From Burkholderiales bacterium (GTDB taxonomy: Bacteria > Pseudomonadota > Gammaproteobacteria > Burkholderiales > JAEUOS01), in assembly GCA_947456845.1 (NCBI GenBank), contig CANGUJ010000283.1:1-5659 (forward strand): a stretch of DNA of 5,659 nucleotides, read 5' to 3'. The position numbers and the translations under genes were made by a program. Each line of letters starts with the position of its first letter. Position 1 is the first letter of the stretch. Positions 1 through 5,659 of this stretch are shown piece by piece. The notes beneath the pieces were generated by a model. It searched no databases. It was not told the origin of the DNA and saw nothing but the letters and a program-made list of their open reading frames with translations.

Positions 1-89
1 CCGATGATGGCCAGCACCTGCCTGGCATTGGCATCGAGCATGGTGATGTCGCCACAGGCCTTGGTCTTGAAGGTGACGGCCATGGGCAT
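1..89 (-). CDS. DUF1840-like small protein, N-terminal fragment (continues past the left edge)
   Basis: Only the first 29 complete codons are in the window. The reading begins MPMAVTFKTKACGDITML and continues to ...VLAIIG. A short beta-strand start of the form 'VTFK(T/S)KA..DI.ML' followed by a helix with a '(L/I)IG' ending is what I recall of the DUF1840 family (PF08895), small proteins of unknown function common in Burkholderiales. The ATG at 89-87 shares its A with the TGA stop of the RND permease (TGATG), so it is probably translated by re-initiation after the permease. A second ATG at 83-81 would give MAVTFKTKA..., which fits the usual family start equally well. I see no clear Shine-Dalgarno sequence for either. 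No function is known for the family and none is inferred. The family call rests on about 30 residues and should be treated as probable. Confidence 0.65.
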   Translation of the reverse strand, partial: MPMAVTFKTKACGDITMLDANARQVLAII

Positions 90-3000
90 CAGGCCGCCGC
101 CGGGCCGGAGCGCGCCGCCGGGGTGCGCGGCTTGCCGGAGAACATCTTCACCAGGCGGTCCATGTACACGTAGATCACCGGGGTGAGGTAGAGGGTGAGG
201 AACTGCGACACCACCAACCCTCCCACCACAGCCATGCCGAGCGGTACGCGCTCCGCGCCGGCGCCGTGGCCGATGGCGATCGGCAGCGTGCCCGCCAGCG
301 CCGCCATGGTGGTCATCATGATCGGACGGAAGCGGATCAGGCTGGCTTCGTAGATGGCCTCCTCCGGGCTGGTGCCATCGCGTTCCTTCTCGATGGCGAA
401 GTCGATCATCATGATCGCGTTCTTCTTGACGATGCCGATCAGCATGATGACGCCGACGAAGGCGTACAGCGAGAGGTCGATGTCGAAAAGATACAGCGTG
501 AGCAGAGCGCCCATGCCCGCCGAAGGCAGGCCGGAGAGGATGGTGATGGGGTGGATGAAGCTTTCGTAGAGGATGCCCAGCACGATATAGATCACCAGCA
601 CCGCCACCACAAGCAGGATGCCCAGCCCCTTGAGCGAATCCTGGAAGGCCTGTGCCGTACCCTGGAAAGAACCGCTGAGCGATACAGGCATGGCCATCTC
701 GCGCTCGGCGGCGCGGATCCGGTCGACGGCGTCGCCCAGCGCCACGCCCTGGGCCAGGTTGAACGAGATGGTCACCGACGGCAGCTGGCCCTGGTGATTG
801 ATGGTCAGCGCCTGGTTCTTGCGGGTCACGCGGGCCACCGAATCCAGCGGCACCAGCTTGCCCTGGGAGGAGCGAACATAAATTTTCGAGAGCGCGGTGG
901 GATCATTCTGGAACTCCGGCGCCACCTCCATGATGACCTGGTACTGCGCCGTCGAGCCGTAGATCGTCGACACCTGGCGGGTGGAGAACGAACTGGTGAG
1001 GGCCTCCTGCACCTGGCCCACGGTCAGCCCCAGCTGCGGCAGCTTGTCGCGGTCGATGTCCAGGGTGGCCGTGGGGCTGTTGTTGTAGAGGTTTGACGTC
1101 ACGTCCTGCAGGCCCTCTATCTTGCGAAAGCGCGCGAGGAACTGGTTGGACCAGGCGTACAGTTCCTCGAGATCGCTGCCCTGCAGGGTGTACTGGTACT
1201 GCGCATTGGTGAGCTGCCCGCCGATGCGGATCGGCGGCGGGTTCTGCAGGGAGACCCGGATTCCCGGCACCACCGCCACCTTGGCGCGCAGGCGGGCGAC
1301 GATCTCGGCCGGCTTGGACTTGCGTTCGGCGCGCGGCTTCAGGCGCAGGAACAAGGTCCCGGAGTTGGCCGTGGCGCGCGGCCCGCCGGCGCCGACGCTG
1401 GAGTTCACTGCGGCGATGTCCGGGTCCTTGGCGATGATCTCGGCGACCTCGATCTGGCGCGCGGCCATGGCCGCGAACGAGGAGTCCTGCCCGCCCTCGG
1501 TGAAGGCGATCAGCTGGCCGGTGTCGCCCGGCGGCAGGAAGTCCTTGGGCACGTGGAAATAGAGCACGCCGGTGAAGGCGGCCGTGACGAAGAACACCAC
1601 CAGCACCGTGAAACGGTGCCGCAACGCCCAGCCCAGCGAGGAGCGGTAGGCGGAGAGCGTGGCCTCGTACCCGCGCTCGAACAGGTTGAACAGGAAACCG
1701 TGCTTCTCGCCCTGGTGCGAGCGCACGAAGCGGCTGGTCAGCATCGGCGTGAGGGTGAGCGACACGAACCCGGACACCAGGATGGCCGCGCAGATGGTGA
1801 CGGCGAACTCGTGCAGGAGCCGGCCGACGATGCCGCTCATGAACATCACCGGGATGAACACCGCGATCAGCGAGAGCGTCATGGAGATGATGGTGAAACC
1901 GATCTCCTTGGAGCCCTTGTAGGCCGCCTCCATCGGCGACATGCCGTCCTCGATGTGGCGCACGATGTTTTCCAGCATGACGATCGCGTCGTCGACCACG
2001 AAGCCCACCGCCAGGGTGAGCGCGAGCAGCGAGAGGTTGTCAAGGCTGTAACCCAGCACGTACATCAGCGCGAAGGTGCCCACCACCGAAATCGGCAGGG
2101 CCACCGAGGGGATCAGCGTGGCCGACAGGTTGCGCAGGAACAGGAAGATCACCAGCACCACCAGCACCGCCGCCAGCACCAGGGTGAACTTGACGTCGTC
2201 GACCGACTCGCGGATCGACTGGGTGCGGTCGAAGAACACGTTCATCTCGATCGACGGCGGCAGCTTGGCCTGGAAGGACGGCAGGACCCGCTTGATGTTC
2301 TCCACCATCTCGATGGTGTTGGTACCCGGCTGGCGCTGGATCGCCAGCACGATGGAGCGCTTGCCGTTGAACCAGTTGGCCACGCGGGTGTTCTCGACGC
2401 TGTCGACCAGCTCGGCCACCTGGTCGAGCTTGACCTGCGCGCCGTTGCGGTACACCACCGTGACGCCGCGGTAGTCGCTGGCGCGCTCGAGCTGCCCGTT
2501 GGAGCGCACCGAGAGGGTTTGCCGCGCCCCTTCGAGGATGCCTGTGGGTTTGTTGACGTTGCCCTGCGCGATGGACTGCTGGACCTCGTCCAAGCCTACG
2601 CCCATGGCGGCCAGCTTGTTCGGGTCCAGGCGCACCCGCACCGCGTACTTCTGCGAACCGAACACATTGACCAGCGCCACACCCGACACGGTCGACAGGC
2701 GCTGGGCCAGCTGGGTCTCGGCGTATTCGTTGACCACCGACAGCGGTAGCGTATCCGAGGTCAGCGCGATGTAATAGACGGGGGAGTCCGCCGGATTGAC
2801 CTTGCGGAACGAGGGCGGGATGGTCATCTCCGTAGGCAGCTTGCGCTGCGCCACCGCGATGGCCGACTGCACGTCCTGCGCGGCCGCGTCGATGTCGCGA
2901 TTGAGCGAAAAGGACAGCGTGATCGAGGTGGTTCCCTGGGCGCTCACAGAATTGAGCGCATCGAGGCCGGCGATGGTCGAGAATTGCGCCTCCAGCGGCG

Positions 3001-3193
3001 TGGCCACCGCGGCGGCCATGGTCTCCGGCGAGGCGCCCGGCAGCTGCGCAGTGACCTGGATGGTGGGAAAGTCCACCTGCGGCAACTCGCTCACCGGCAG
3101 CTTGAAATAGGAGATGGCCCCGAATACCAGAAGCGCCGCCATCAGCAGCGTGGTCATGACCGGGCGCTTGATGCACAACTCGGGCAGGTTCAC
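89..3193 (-). CDS. RND (HAE1) multidrug efflux permease, MdtB/MdtC/MuxB/MuxC type
   Basis: Inner-membrane proton-driven pump subunit of 1034 residues, close to the usual 1020-1050 for HAE1 RND permeases. It should export drugs or other amphiphiles through an adaptor and outer-membrane channel. The RND plan is complete: TM1 (about 12-30), first periplasmic loop (about 32-335), TM2-TM6 (about 336-487), TM7 (about 528-546), second periplasmic loop (about 547-854) and TM8-TM12 (about 855-1009). The N-terminal 'LPQVDFPTIQV' and 'LPGASPETMA' are typical. Proton-relay residues are present: Asp401-Asp402 in TM4 (GFVVDDAIVMLEN), Lys924 in TM10 (GIVKKNAIMM), and Arg954 and Thr961 in RFRPIMMTT. Remembered E. 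coli MdtC matches closely through these stretches, so the MdtBC/MuxBC clade is favoured over AcrB/MexB. The start is GTG (3193-3191), overlapping the adaptor stop by 4 bp and preceded by a good Shine-Dalgarno. MdtABC/MuxABC systems use two different permeases, but only one is seen here. Substrates cannot be read from the sequence. Confidence 0.96.
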   Translation of the reverse strand: MNLPELCIKRPVMTTLLMAALLVFGAISYFKLPVSELPQVDFPTIQVTAQLPGASPETMAAAVATPLEAQFSTIAGLDALNSVSAQGTTSITLSFSLNRDIDAAAQDVQSAIAVAQRKLPTEMTIPPSFRKVNPADSPVYYIALTSDTLPLSVVNEYAETQLAQRLSTVSGVALVNVFGSQKYAVRVRLDPNKLAAMGVGLDEVQQSIAQGNVNKPTGILEGARQTLSVRSNGQLERASDYRGVTVVYRNGAQVKLDQVAELVDSVENTRVANWFNGKRSIVLAIQRQPGTNTIEMVENIKRVLPSFQAKLPPSIEMNVFFDRTQSIRESVDDVKFTLVLAAVLVVLVIFLFLRNLSATLIPSVALPISVVGTFALMYVLGYSLDNLSLLALTLAVGFVVDDAIVMLENIVRHIEDGMSPMEAAYKGSKEIGFTIISMTLSLIAVFIPVMFMSGIVGRLLHEFAVTICAAILVSGFVSLTLTPMLTSRFVRSHQGEKHGFLFNLFERGYEATLSAYRSSLGWALRHRFTVLVVFFVTAAFTGVLYFHVPKDFLPPGDTGQLIAFTEGGQDSSFAAMAARQIEVAEIIAKDPDIAAVNSSVGAGGPRATANSGTLFLRLKPRAERKSKPAEIVARLRAKVAVVPGIRVSLQNPPPIRIGGQLTNAQYQYTLQGSDLEELYAWSNQFLARFRKIEGLQDVTSNLYNNSPTATLDIDRDKLPQLGLTVGQVQEALTSSFSTRQVSTIYGSTAQYQVIMEVAPEFQNDPTALSKIYVRSSQGKLVPLDSVARVTRKNQALTINHQGQLPSVTISFNLAQGVALGDAVDRIRAAEREMAMPVSLSGSFQGTAQAFQDSLKGLGILLVVAVLVIYIVLGILYESFIHPITILSGLPSAGMGALLTLYLFDIDLSLYAFVGVIMLIGIVKKNAIMMIDFAIEKERDGTSPEEAIYEASLIRFRPIMMTTMAALAGTLPIAIGHGAGAERVPLGMAVVGGLVVSQFLTLYLTPVIYVYMDRLVKMFSGKPRTPAARSGPAAA

Positions 3194-4524
3194 TTGGACT
3201 CCCCCTTCCTGGCATCGCCAGATGCGCCTTCGGCCCGGGCCGGCGCGCCACCCTTGGCGGAATCGCCACCCTTGGCGGGATCGCCACCCTTGGCGGAATC
3301 GCCACCCTTGGCGGAATCGCCACCCTTGGCGGAATCGCCACCCTTGGCACCGTCGCCGCGCGGCCCGCCCTTCCCGCCCTTGTCGCCGGACCCGCGCGGC
3401 TCGCGCGCTTCGTACTTGGCACCGGGTGTCAGGCGCAGCTGGCCATCGACCACCACCTTGTCGCCGGCGGCAAGACCCGATTCGACGATCAGCTTGTCCT
3501 TGGTCGCCGGCAAGGTTTTCACCCGGCGGATCTCGACGGTCTGGTCGGGCTTGGCGACATAGACGAAGTTGCCGTTCGGACCGGCCTGCAGCGCTTCGGC
3601 GGGCATCAGGATCGCGCCTTCGATGTTGCGCAGGTTCATTGAGATTTCCAGGAACTGCCCCGGCGTCAGGGCTTCGTCCGCATTGTCGAACTTCGCCTTC
3701 ATCTGGATGGTGCCGGTGGTCGGATCGACGGTGTTGTCGATGAATACCAGTTCGCCCACGTAGGTGCGGCCGGCGTTGCCGGGCGCGCGCGCCTCGACCT
3801 TGAGCTTGCCGGCCGCGCGGTCGCGGCCGATCTCGGCCAGCCGGCTCTCCGGCACGGCAAAGGCGGCATAGATCGGCTTCAACTGGTTGATGACCACCAG
3901 GCTGGTGTCGTTGGCCTTGACGCTGCCGCCGGGAAATGCCAGCACCGCGCCGGCCACGCCGTCCATGGGCGAGTTGATGACCGTATAGCTAAGCTGCACC
4001 CTGGCCAGTTCCAGCGCCGCGAGATCGGCCTTGACCGTCGCATCGAGCGTATCGACGGTAGCGCGGAAACCGTCCAGGGTGGCGGTGGAAATGAAGCCCT
4101 TGGCCAGCAGATCCTGGTTGCGCGCCAGATCGGCGCGGGCCTTGTCGAGCTGGGCGCGGTCGCGCGCGAGATTGGCTTCGCTTTGCTGGACCTGCGCCTG
4201 CAGGGCGCGCGCATCGAGCGTGACCATCGGCTGGCCGCGGCGGATATGCTGGCCGGGCTTGAACTGCACGCTGGTGATCAGGCCGTCGATGCGCGCCTTC
4301 AAGGTGACCGACGACAGCGCCTCGGTGCGGCCGACCACGTTGAAACGCAGCGGCACATCGCGCTGCTCGACCGGGGCGATGACCACCGGCGTGGGGCGCG
4401 GCGTCGGCGCGCCCGACTTGGCGGTGCCCGCCGCGGTGACTTGGCTGCGCTGGTAGACATAGGCGCCGCCGCCCGCAAGCGCGACAAACACGATGGCCGC
4501 TACTACGCCGGTACTCTTTGACAT
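3190..4524 (-). CDS. Periplasmic adaptor (membrane fusion protein) of the RND pump, MdtA/AcrA type, with repetitive C-terminal tail
   Basis: A 444-residue adaptor that joins the RND permease to a TolC-like outer-membrane channel. It starts MSKSTGVV and has a hydrophobic signal-anchor at about residues 5-24. No lipobox cysteine is seen, so it is probably membrane-anchored like MdtA rather than a lipoprotein like AcrA. Then come the first lipoyl half (about 77-104, with ARIDGLI and FKPGQHIRRGQ), an alpha-hairpin (about 105-180), the second lipoyl half (YTVINSPMDG, about 180-206), a beta-barrel with AVPESRLAEI and VDPTTGTIQMKAKF, and a membrane-proximal domain to about 372. The hairpin tip has the RLS motif (R-x3-L-x6-S) at Arg135, Leu139 and Ser146, known in AcrA to contact TolC. 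Residues about 375-444 form a hydrophilic Gly/Lys/Asp tail with AKGGDS repeats. I chose the ATG at 4524 because the signal-anchor starts there and a weak GGGAA lies just upstream. The in-frame GTG at 4575 would add 17 unlikely residues and has no ribosome site. The stop overlaps the permease start (GTGA). Confidence 0.95.
   Translation of the reverse strand: MSKSTGVVAAIVFVALAGGGAYVYQRSQVTAAGTAKSGAPTPRPTPVVIAPVEQRDVPLRFNVVGRTEALSSVTLKARIDGLITSVQFKPGQHIRRGQPMVTLDARALQAQVQQSEANLARDRAQLDKARADLARNQDLLAKGFISTATLDGFRATVDTLDATVKADLAALELARVQLSYTVINSPMDGVAGAVLAFPGGSVKANDTSLVVINQLKPIYAAFAVPESRLAEIGRDRAAGKLKVEARAPGNAGRTYVGELVFIDNTVDPTTGTIQMKAKFDNADEALTPGQFLEISMNLRNIEGAILMPAEALQAGPNGNFVYVAKPDQTVEIRRVKTLPATKDKLIVESGLAAGDKVVVDGQLRLTPGAKYEAREPRGSGDKGGKGGPRGDGAKGGDSAKGGDSAKGGDSAKGGDPAKGGDSAKGGAPARAEGASGDARKGESK
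3199..3207 (-). promoter_or_regulatory. Shine-Dalgarno for the GTG-started permease, embedded in the adaptor's last codons
   Basis: On the minus strand AAGGGGGAG lies five bases (TCCAA) before the GTG at 3193-3191. The same bases encode the final Lys-Gly-Glu of the adaptor's ...RKGESK end. This purine-rich site supports GTG as the permease start and, with the 4-bp GTGA overlap, points to coupled translation of adaptor and permease. Confidence 0.6.
3247..3354 (-). repeat. 18-bp in-frame tandem repeat encoding AKGGDS units in the adaptor tail
   Basis: Six consecutive 18-bp units. On the plus strand the unit reads GCCACCCTTGGCGGAATC. Copies at 3247-3264, 3283-3300, 3301-3318 and 3319-3336 are identical. 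The copy at 3265-3282 has one change (A to G), turning a Ser into Pro in the protein. The unit at 3337-3354 is diverged in its last eight bases. On the coding strand each unit gives D-S-A-K-G-G, so the protein carries a run of AKGGDS hexapeptides with evenly spaced Lys and Asp. Because the period is a multiple of three, gain or loss of units would keep the adaptor in frame and leave the downstream permease start intact. Near-identity at synonymous positions suggests recent slippage-type expansion. It is a possible variable-number locus, and copy number in a short-read assembly should be treated with caution. Confidence 0.96.
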
Positions 4525-4580
4525 GAAATTCCCGAAGTTCTGATGGAGAACAAAGGTGCGCCCGTCGCACCGCACCGGGT

Positions 4581-4586
4581 ATTATG
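4581..4586 (-). promoter_or_regulatory. Candidate -10 element for the efflux operon
   Basis: The minus strand reads CATAAT here, a 4-of-6 match to TATAAT, in an otherwise GC-rich stretch 57 bases upstream of the adaptor ATG. At a 17-bp spacing the -35 position (4604-4609) reads GCCGGC, which does not resemble TTGACA. If this promoter is real it is weak alone and would need an activator. The implied transcript start near 4574 would leave a leader of about 50 bases and would exclude the upstream GTG at 4575 as a start. Confidence 0.3.
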
Positions 4587-4623
4587 GCGCGTTTCCGCTC
4601 TCTGCCGGCGCGGGCGAAAATCA

Positions 4624-4643
4624 GGCTTTACAGGGCTTTACAG
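4624..4643. repeat. Perfect 10-bp tandem duplication upstream of the efflux operon
   Basis: GGCTTTACAG occurs twice without a gap at 4624-4633 and 4634-4643 on the plus strand (CTGTAAAGCC on the minus strand). It falls in the only substantial intergenic region of the window. The 10-bp period puts both copies on the same face of the helix, as expected for a tandem-binding response regulator. It contains the CpxR-like box listed separately. Confidence 0.9.
4627..4641 (-). promoter_or_regulatory. CpxR-like operator, GTAAA-N5-GTAAA
   Basis: The minus strand carries GTAAA (4641-4637), a five-base spacer GCCCT, and GTAAA (4631-4627), each half preceded by CT. This matches the E. coli CpxR consensus (GTAAA, 4-8 bases, GTAAA) with one helical turn between half-sites. 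It lies inside a perfect 10-bp tandem duplication (4624-4643). Its centre is about 60 bases upstream of the transcript start inferred from the candidate -10, a usual place for an activator of the OmpR family. In E. coli the related mdtABC operon is controlled by the envelope-stress regulators BaeR and CpxR. Whether this organism's regulator reads the same motif is not shown by the sequence. Confidence 0.4.
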
Positions 4644-4678
4644 TTCTTGATGCCTGGGGCGCGGACCTCCCGCCACGC

Positions 4679-4695
4679 GCGGCAAAGGCTGCCGC
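4679..4695 (-). terminator. Short hairpin directly after the aminotransferase stop, weak terminator candidate
   Basis: GCGGCA (4679-4684) and TGCCGC (4690-4695) form a perfect 6-bp inverted repeat with a 5-base loop, abutting the aminotransferase TGA at 4698-4696. There is no T-run after it on the minus strand, so it lacks the second half of a canonical intrinsic terminator. It may act as a weak or Rho-assisted end, protect the 3' end, or be chance in GC-rich DNA. Confidence 0.2.
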
Positions 4696-5659
4696 TCAAA
4701 GGCCCTGCTTCAGGCGCCGCACCCCTTCGGCCAGGCGCGCGTGGCTGGCGGCGAAGCACCAGCGCACGAAGCCCTCGCCTTCCGGCCCGAACGCGGCTCC
4801 GGGCGCCACGCCCAAGCCGTGCGCGCTCACCAGGCGCTTGCAGAACCCGAGGCTGTCGGTCATGCCCCGGACGCGGAAGAAGGCGTACATCGCCCCGGGC
4901 GGGGCCACCGCCGTGATGCCGTCGATGGCCGCCAGCTCGGCATGCAGGAAGTCGCGCGCCGCCTTCAGCCGCGCGACGAAGGCCTGCGTCACCGCGTCGC
5001 CCTGCGTCACCGCCGCCACACCGGCACGCTGCACGAACATCTGCGCGCATGAGGTGTTGTACTCGATGATTTTGCCGATGTCGGCGATCAGCCCGGCCGG
5101 GGCGGCGATCCAGCCGAGTCGCCAGCCTGTCATCAGCCAGGATTTCGAGAATGTATTGGCGCTGACCAGCCGGTCCTCCGCGCAGGCGATGTCGAGAAAG
5201 GAGGGCGCCGACGCGCCCTCGAAGTAGATGCGCTCGTAGGCGTCGTCGGCCAGTATCCAGATGCCGTGGCGGCGGCAGTGCTCGAGCAGCACGCGCTGGC
5301 TGGCCGCGTCGATGGTCCAGCCGGTGGGATTGTTGGGGGAATTGAGGACCAGCACCCGGGTCGCGGGGGTGAGGGCCGTGATCAGGCGGTCGAGATCGAG
5401 TCGCCATCCGAGCCGTGCGTCGAAATGCAGCGGCACGGTGTGCACGTCGGCGGACAGGATTTTCGGCCCCTCGATGAGGTTGGGCCACAGCGGGGTGACC
5501 GCCACCACCCGGTCGCCCGGGGCGATGAGCGCCTGGAAGCACAGCATCAGCGCGTTGATCCCCGAATTGGTCACCGCGATGTTGTCGGGCGCGCAGGGGC
5601 CGTGCAGGCGGGTGGCGTAGGCGGCGAGCGCCTCGCGCAGCTCGGGAATGCCGAGGTTC
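4696..5659 (-). CDS. Class I/II PLP-dependent aminotransferase, 5'-truncated by the right window edge
   Basis: A fold-type I, aspartate-aminotransferase-like enzyme that moves an amino group between an amino acid and a 2-oxo acid through pyridoxal phosphate. It should be cytoplasmic, as no signal peptide or membrane segment is seen in the visible part. The frame is open to the window edge, giving 320 visible residues starting NLGIPELREALAAYA. Members usually have about 390, so roughly 65-70 N-terminal residues are missing. Visible landmarks are the 'VTNSG' cofactor-phosphate region (visible residues about 29-33), NSPNNPTG with the cofactor-binding Asn (about 106-113), ADDAYERIYF with the Asp and Tyr that hold the PLP ring, and the Schiff-base Lys at visible residue 172 (NTFSKSWLMTGWRLGW, codon 5145-5143). 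The substrate-carboxylate Arg is at visible residue 299 (FVRWCFA, codon 4764-4762). All key residues are present, so it should be active. The substrate is not deducible. The 171-bp gap and the promoter-like signals after it suggest it is not in the efflux operon. Confidence 0.95.
   Translation of the reverse strand, partial: NLGIPELREALAAYATRLHGPCAPDNIAVTNSGINALMLCFQALIAPGDRVVAVTPLWPNLIEGPKILSADVHTVPLHFDARLGWRLDLDRLITALTPATRVLVLNSPNNPTGWTIDAASQRVLLEHCRRHGIWILADDAYERIYFEGASAPSFLDIACAEDRLVSANTFSKSWLMTGWRLGWIAAPAGLIADIGKIIEYNTSCAQMFVQRAGVAAVTQGDAVTQAFVARLKAARDFLHAELAAIDGITAVAPPGAMYAFFRVRGMTDSLGFCKRLVSAHGLGVAPGAAFGPEGEGFVRWCFAASHARLAEGVRRLKQGL

Noticed and set aside
266..1096. Plus-strand open frame of 276 codons opposite the permease C-terminal half
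   Set aside because: Low-complexity His/Arg/Gly/Asp composition, with no ribosome site, motif or fold pattern. It is a shadow of the permease.
1553..2749. Long plus-strand open frame (398 codons) rich in His, Arg, Gln and Asp, opposite the permease gene
   Set aside because: It lies wholly antisense to a well-supported RND permease. Its composition (EH/HR/HQ-rich, no domain pattern) is typical of the complement of GC-rich coding DNA.
3247..3354. The 18-bp array as a CRISPR or as an insertion-site repeat
   Set aside because: The units are contiguous with no spacers, in frame with the adaptor, and encode a regular hexapeptide, so this is a coding tandem repeat.
2040..3422. Minus-strand open frame of 460 codons spanning the adaptor end and permease start, with a repeated PPRVAI motif
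   Set aside because: It is in a different frame from both real genes. The apparent peptide repeat is only the 18-bp adaptor repeat read out of frame, and the rest is Gly/Arg/Ala-rich shadow sequence.
2984..3743. Two overlapping plus-strand open frames with PPLAES and RHPWRN peptide repeats
   Set aside because: The repeats are the reverse complement of the adaptor's 18-bp array. The frames overlap each other and both real genes and show no independent coding evidence.
4525..4575. 17-residue N-terminal extension of the adaptor from the in-frame GTG at 4575
   Set aside because: It has no Shine-Dalgarno, would place polar residues and a Cys before the signal-anchor, and begins about where the inferred transcript would start. 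The ATG at 4524 gives a normal adaptor N-terminus.
4628..5542. Minus-strand open frame of 304 codons overlapping the aminotransferase
   Set aside because: It is a Arg/Gly/Ala-rich shifted frame of the aminotransferase, which has all its catalytic motifs in the other frame.
5572..5574. GTG at 5574 as the start of a complete 292-residue aminotransferase
   Set aside because: The frame stays open to the window edge, and the upstream codons read NLGIPELREALAAYA, a conserved part of the aminotransferase fold. The gene is therefore truncated by the window and does not start here.

Overview
The window is GC-rich, densely coding DNA, and every gene I can support lies on the minus strand. Gene style, the DUF1840-type start at the left edge and the sequence character point to a betaproteobacterium, most likely Burkholderiales (possibly the Bordetella/Achromobacter group). 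The taxonomic call is an inference from family resemblance and was not tested.

In transcription order (right to left) the layout is as follows. A 5'-truncated class I/II PLP-dependent aminotransferase (4696-5659) ends just before a 171-bp intergenic region (4525-4695). That region holds a small hairpin at the aminotransferase stop, a perfect 10-bp tandem duplication that makes a CpxR-like GTAAA-N5-GTAAA box, and a plausible -10 element. Next comes a tripartite-efflux cassette. The first gene is an MdtA/AcrA-type periplasmic adaptor (3190-4524) whose C-terminal tail is an 18-bp tandem repeat. The second is an RND (HAE1) permease of the MdtB/MdtC/MuxB/MuxC type (89-3193). The third is the first 29 codons of a DUF1840-like protein (1-89).

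The three cassette genes overlap: GTGA (4 bp) between adaptor and permease, and TGATG (1 bp) between permease and the DUF1840-like gene. They are therefore probably one translationally coupled operon. The adaptor carries the TolC-docking RLS motif and the permease carries the proton-relay residues, so the pump looks functional. No outer-membrane channel gene is visible, so that partner must be encoded elsewhere or beyond the left edge. The aminotransferase probably belongs to a separate upstream transcription unit.

I do not see a wholly new system here. The most notable items are the CpxR-like operator, placed where an activator of the pump would sit, and the nearly identical AKGGDS repeats at the end of the adaptor, which could vary in copy number without breaking the frame.
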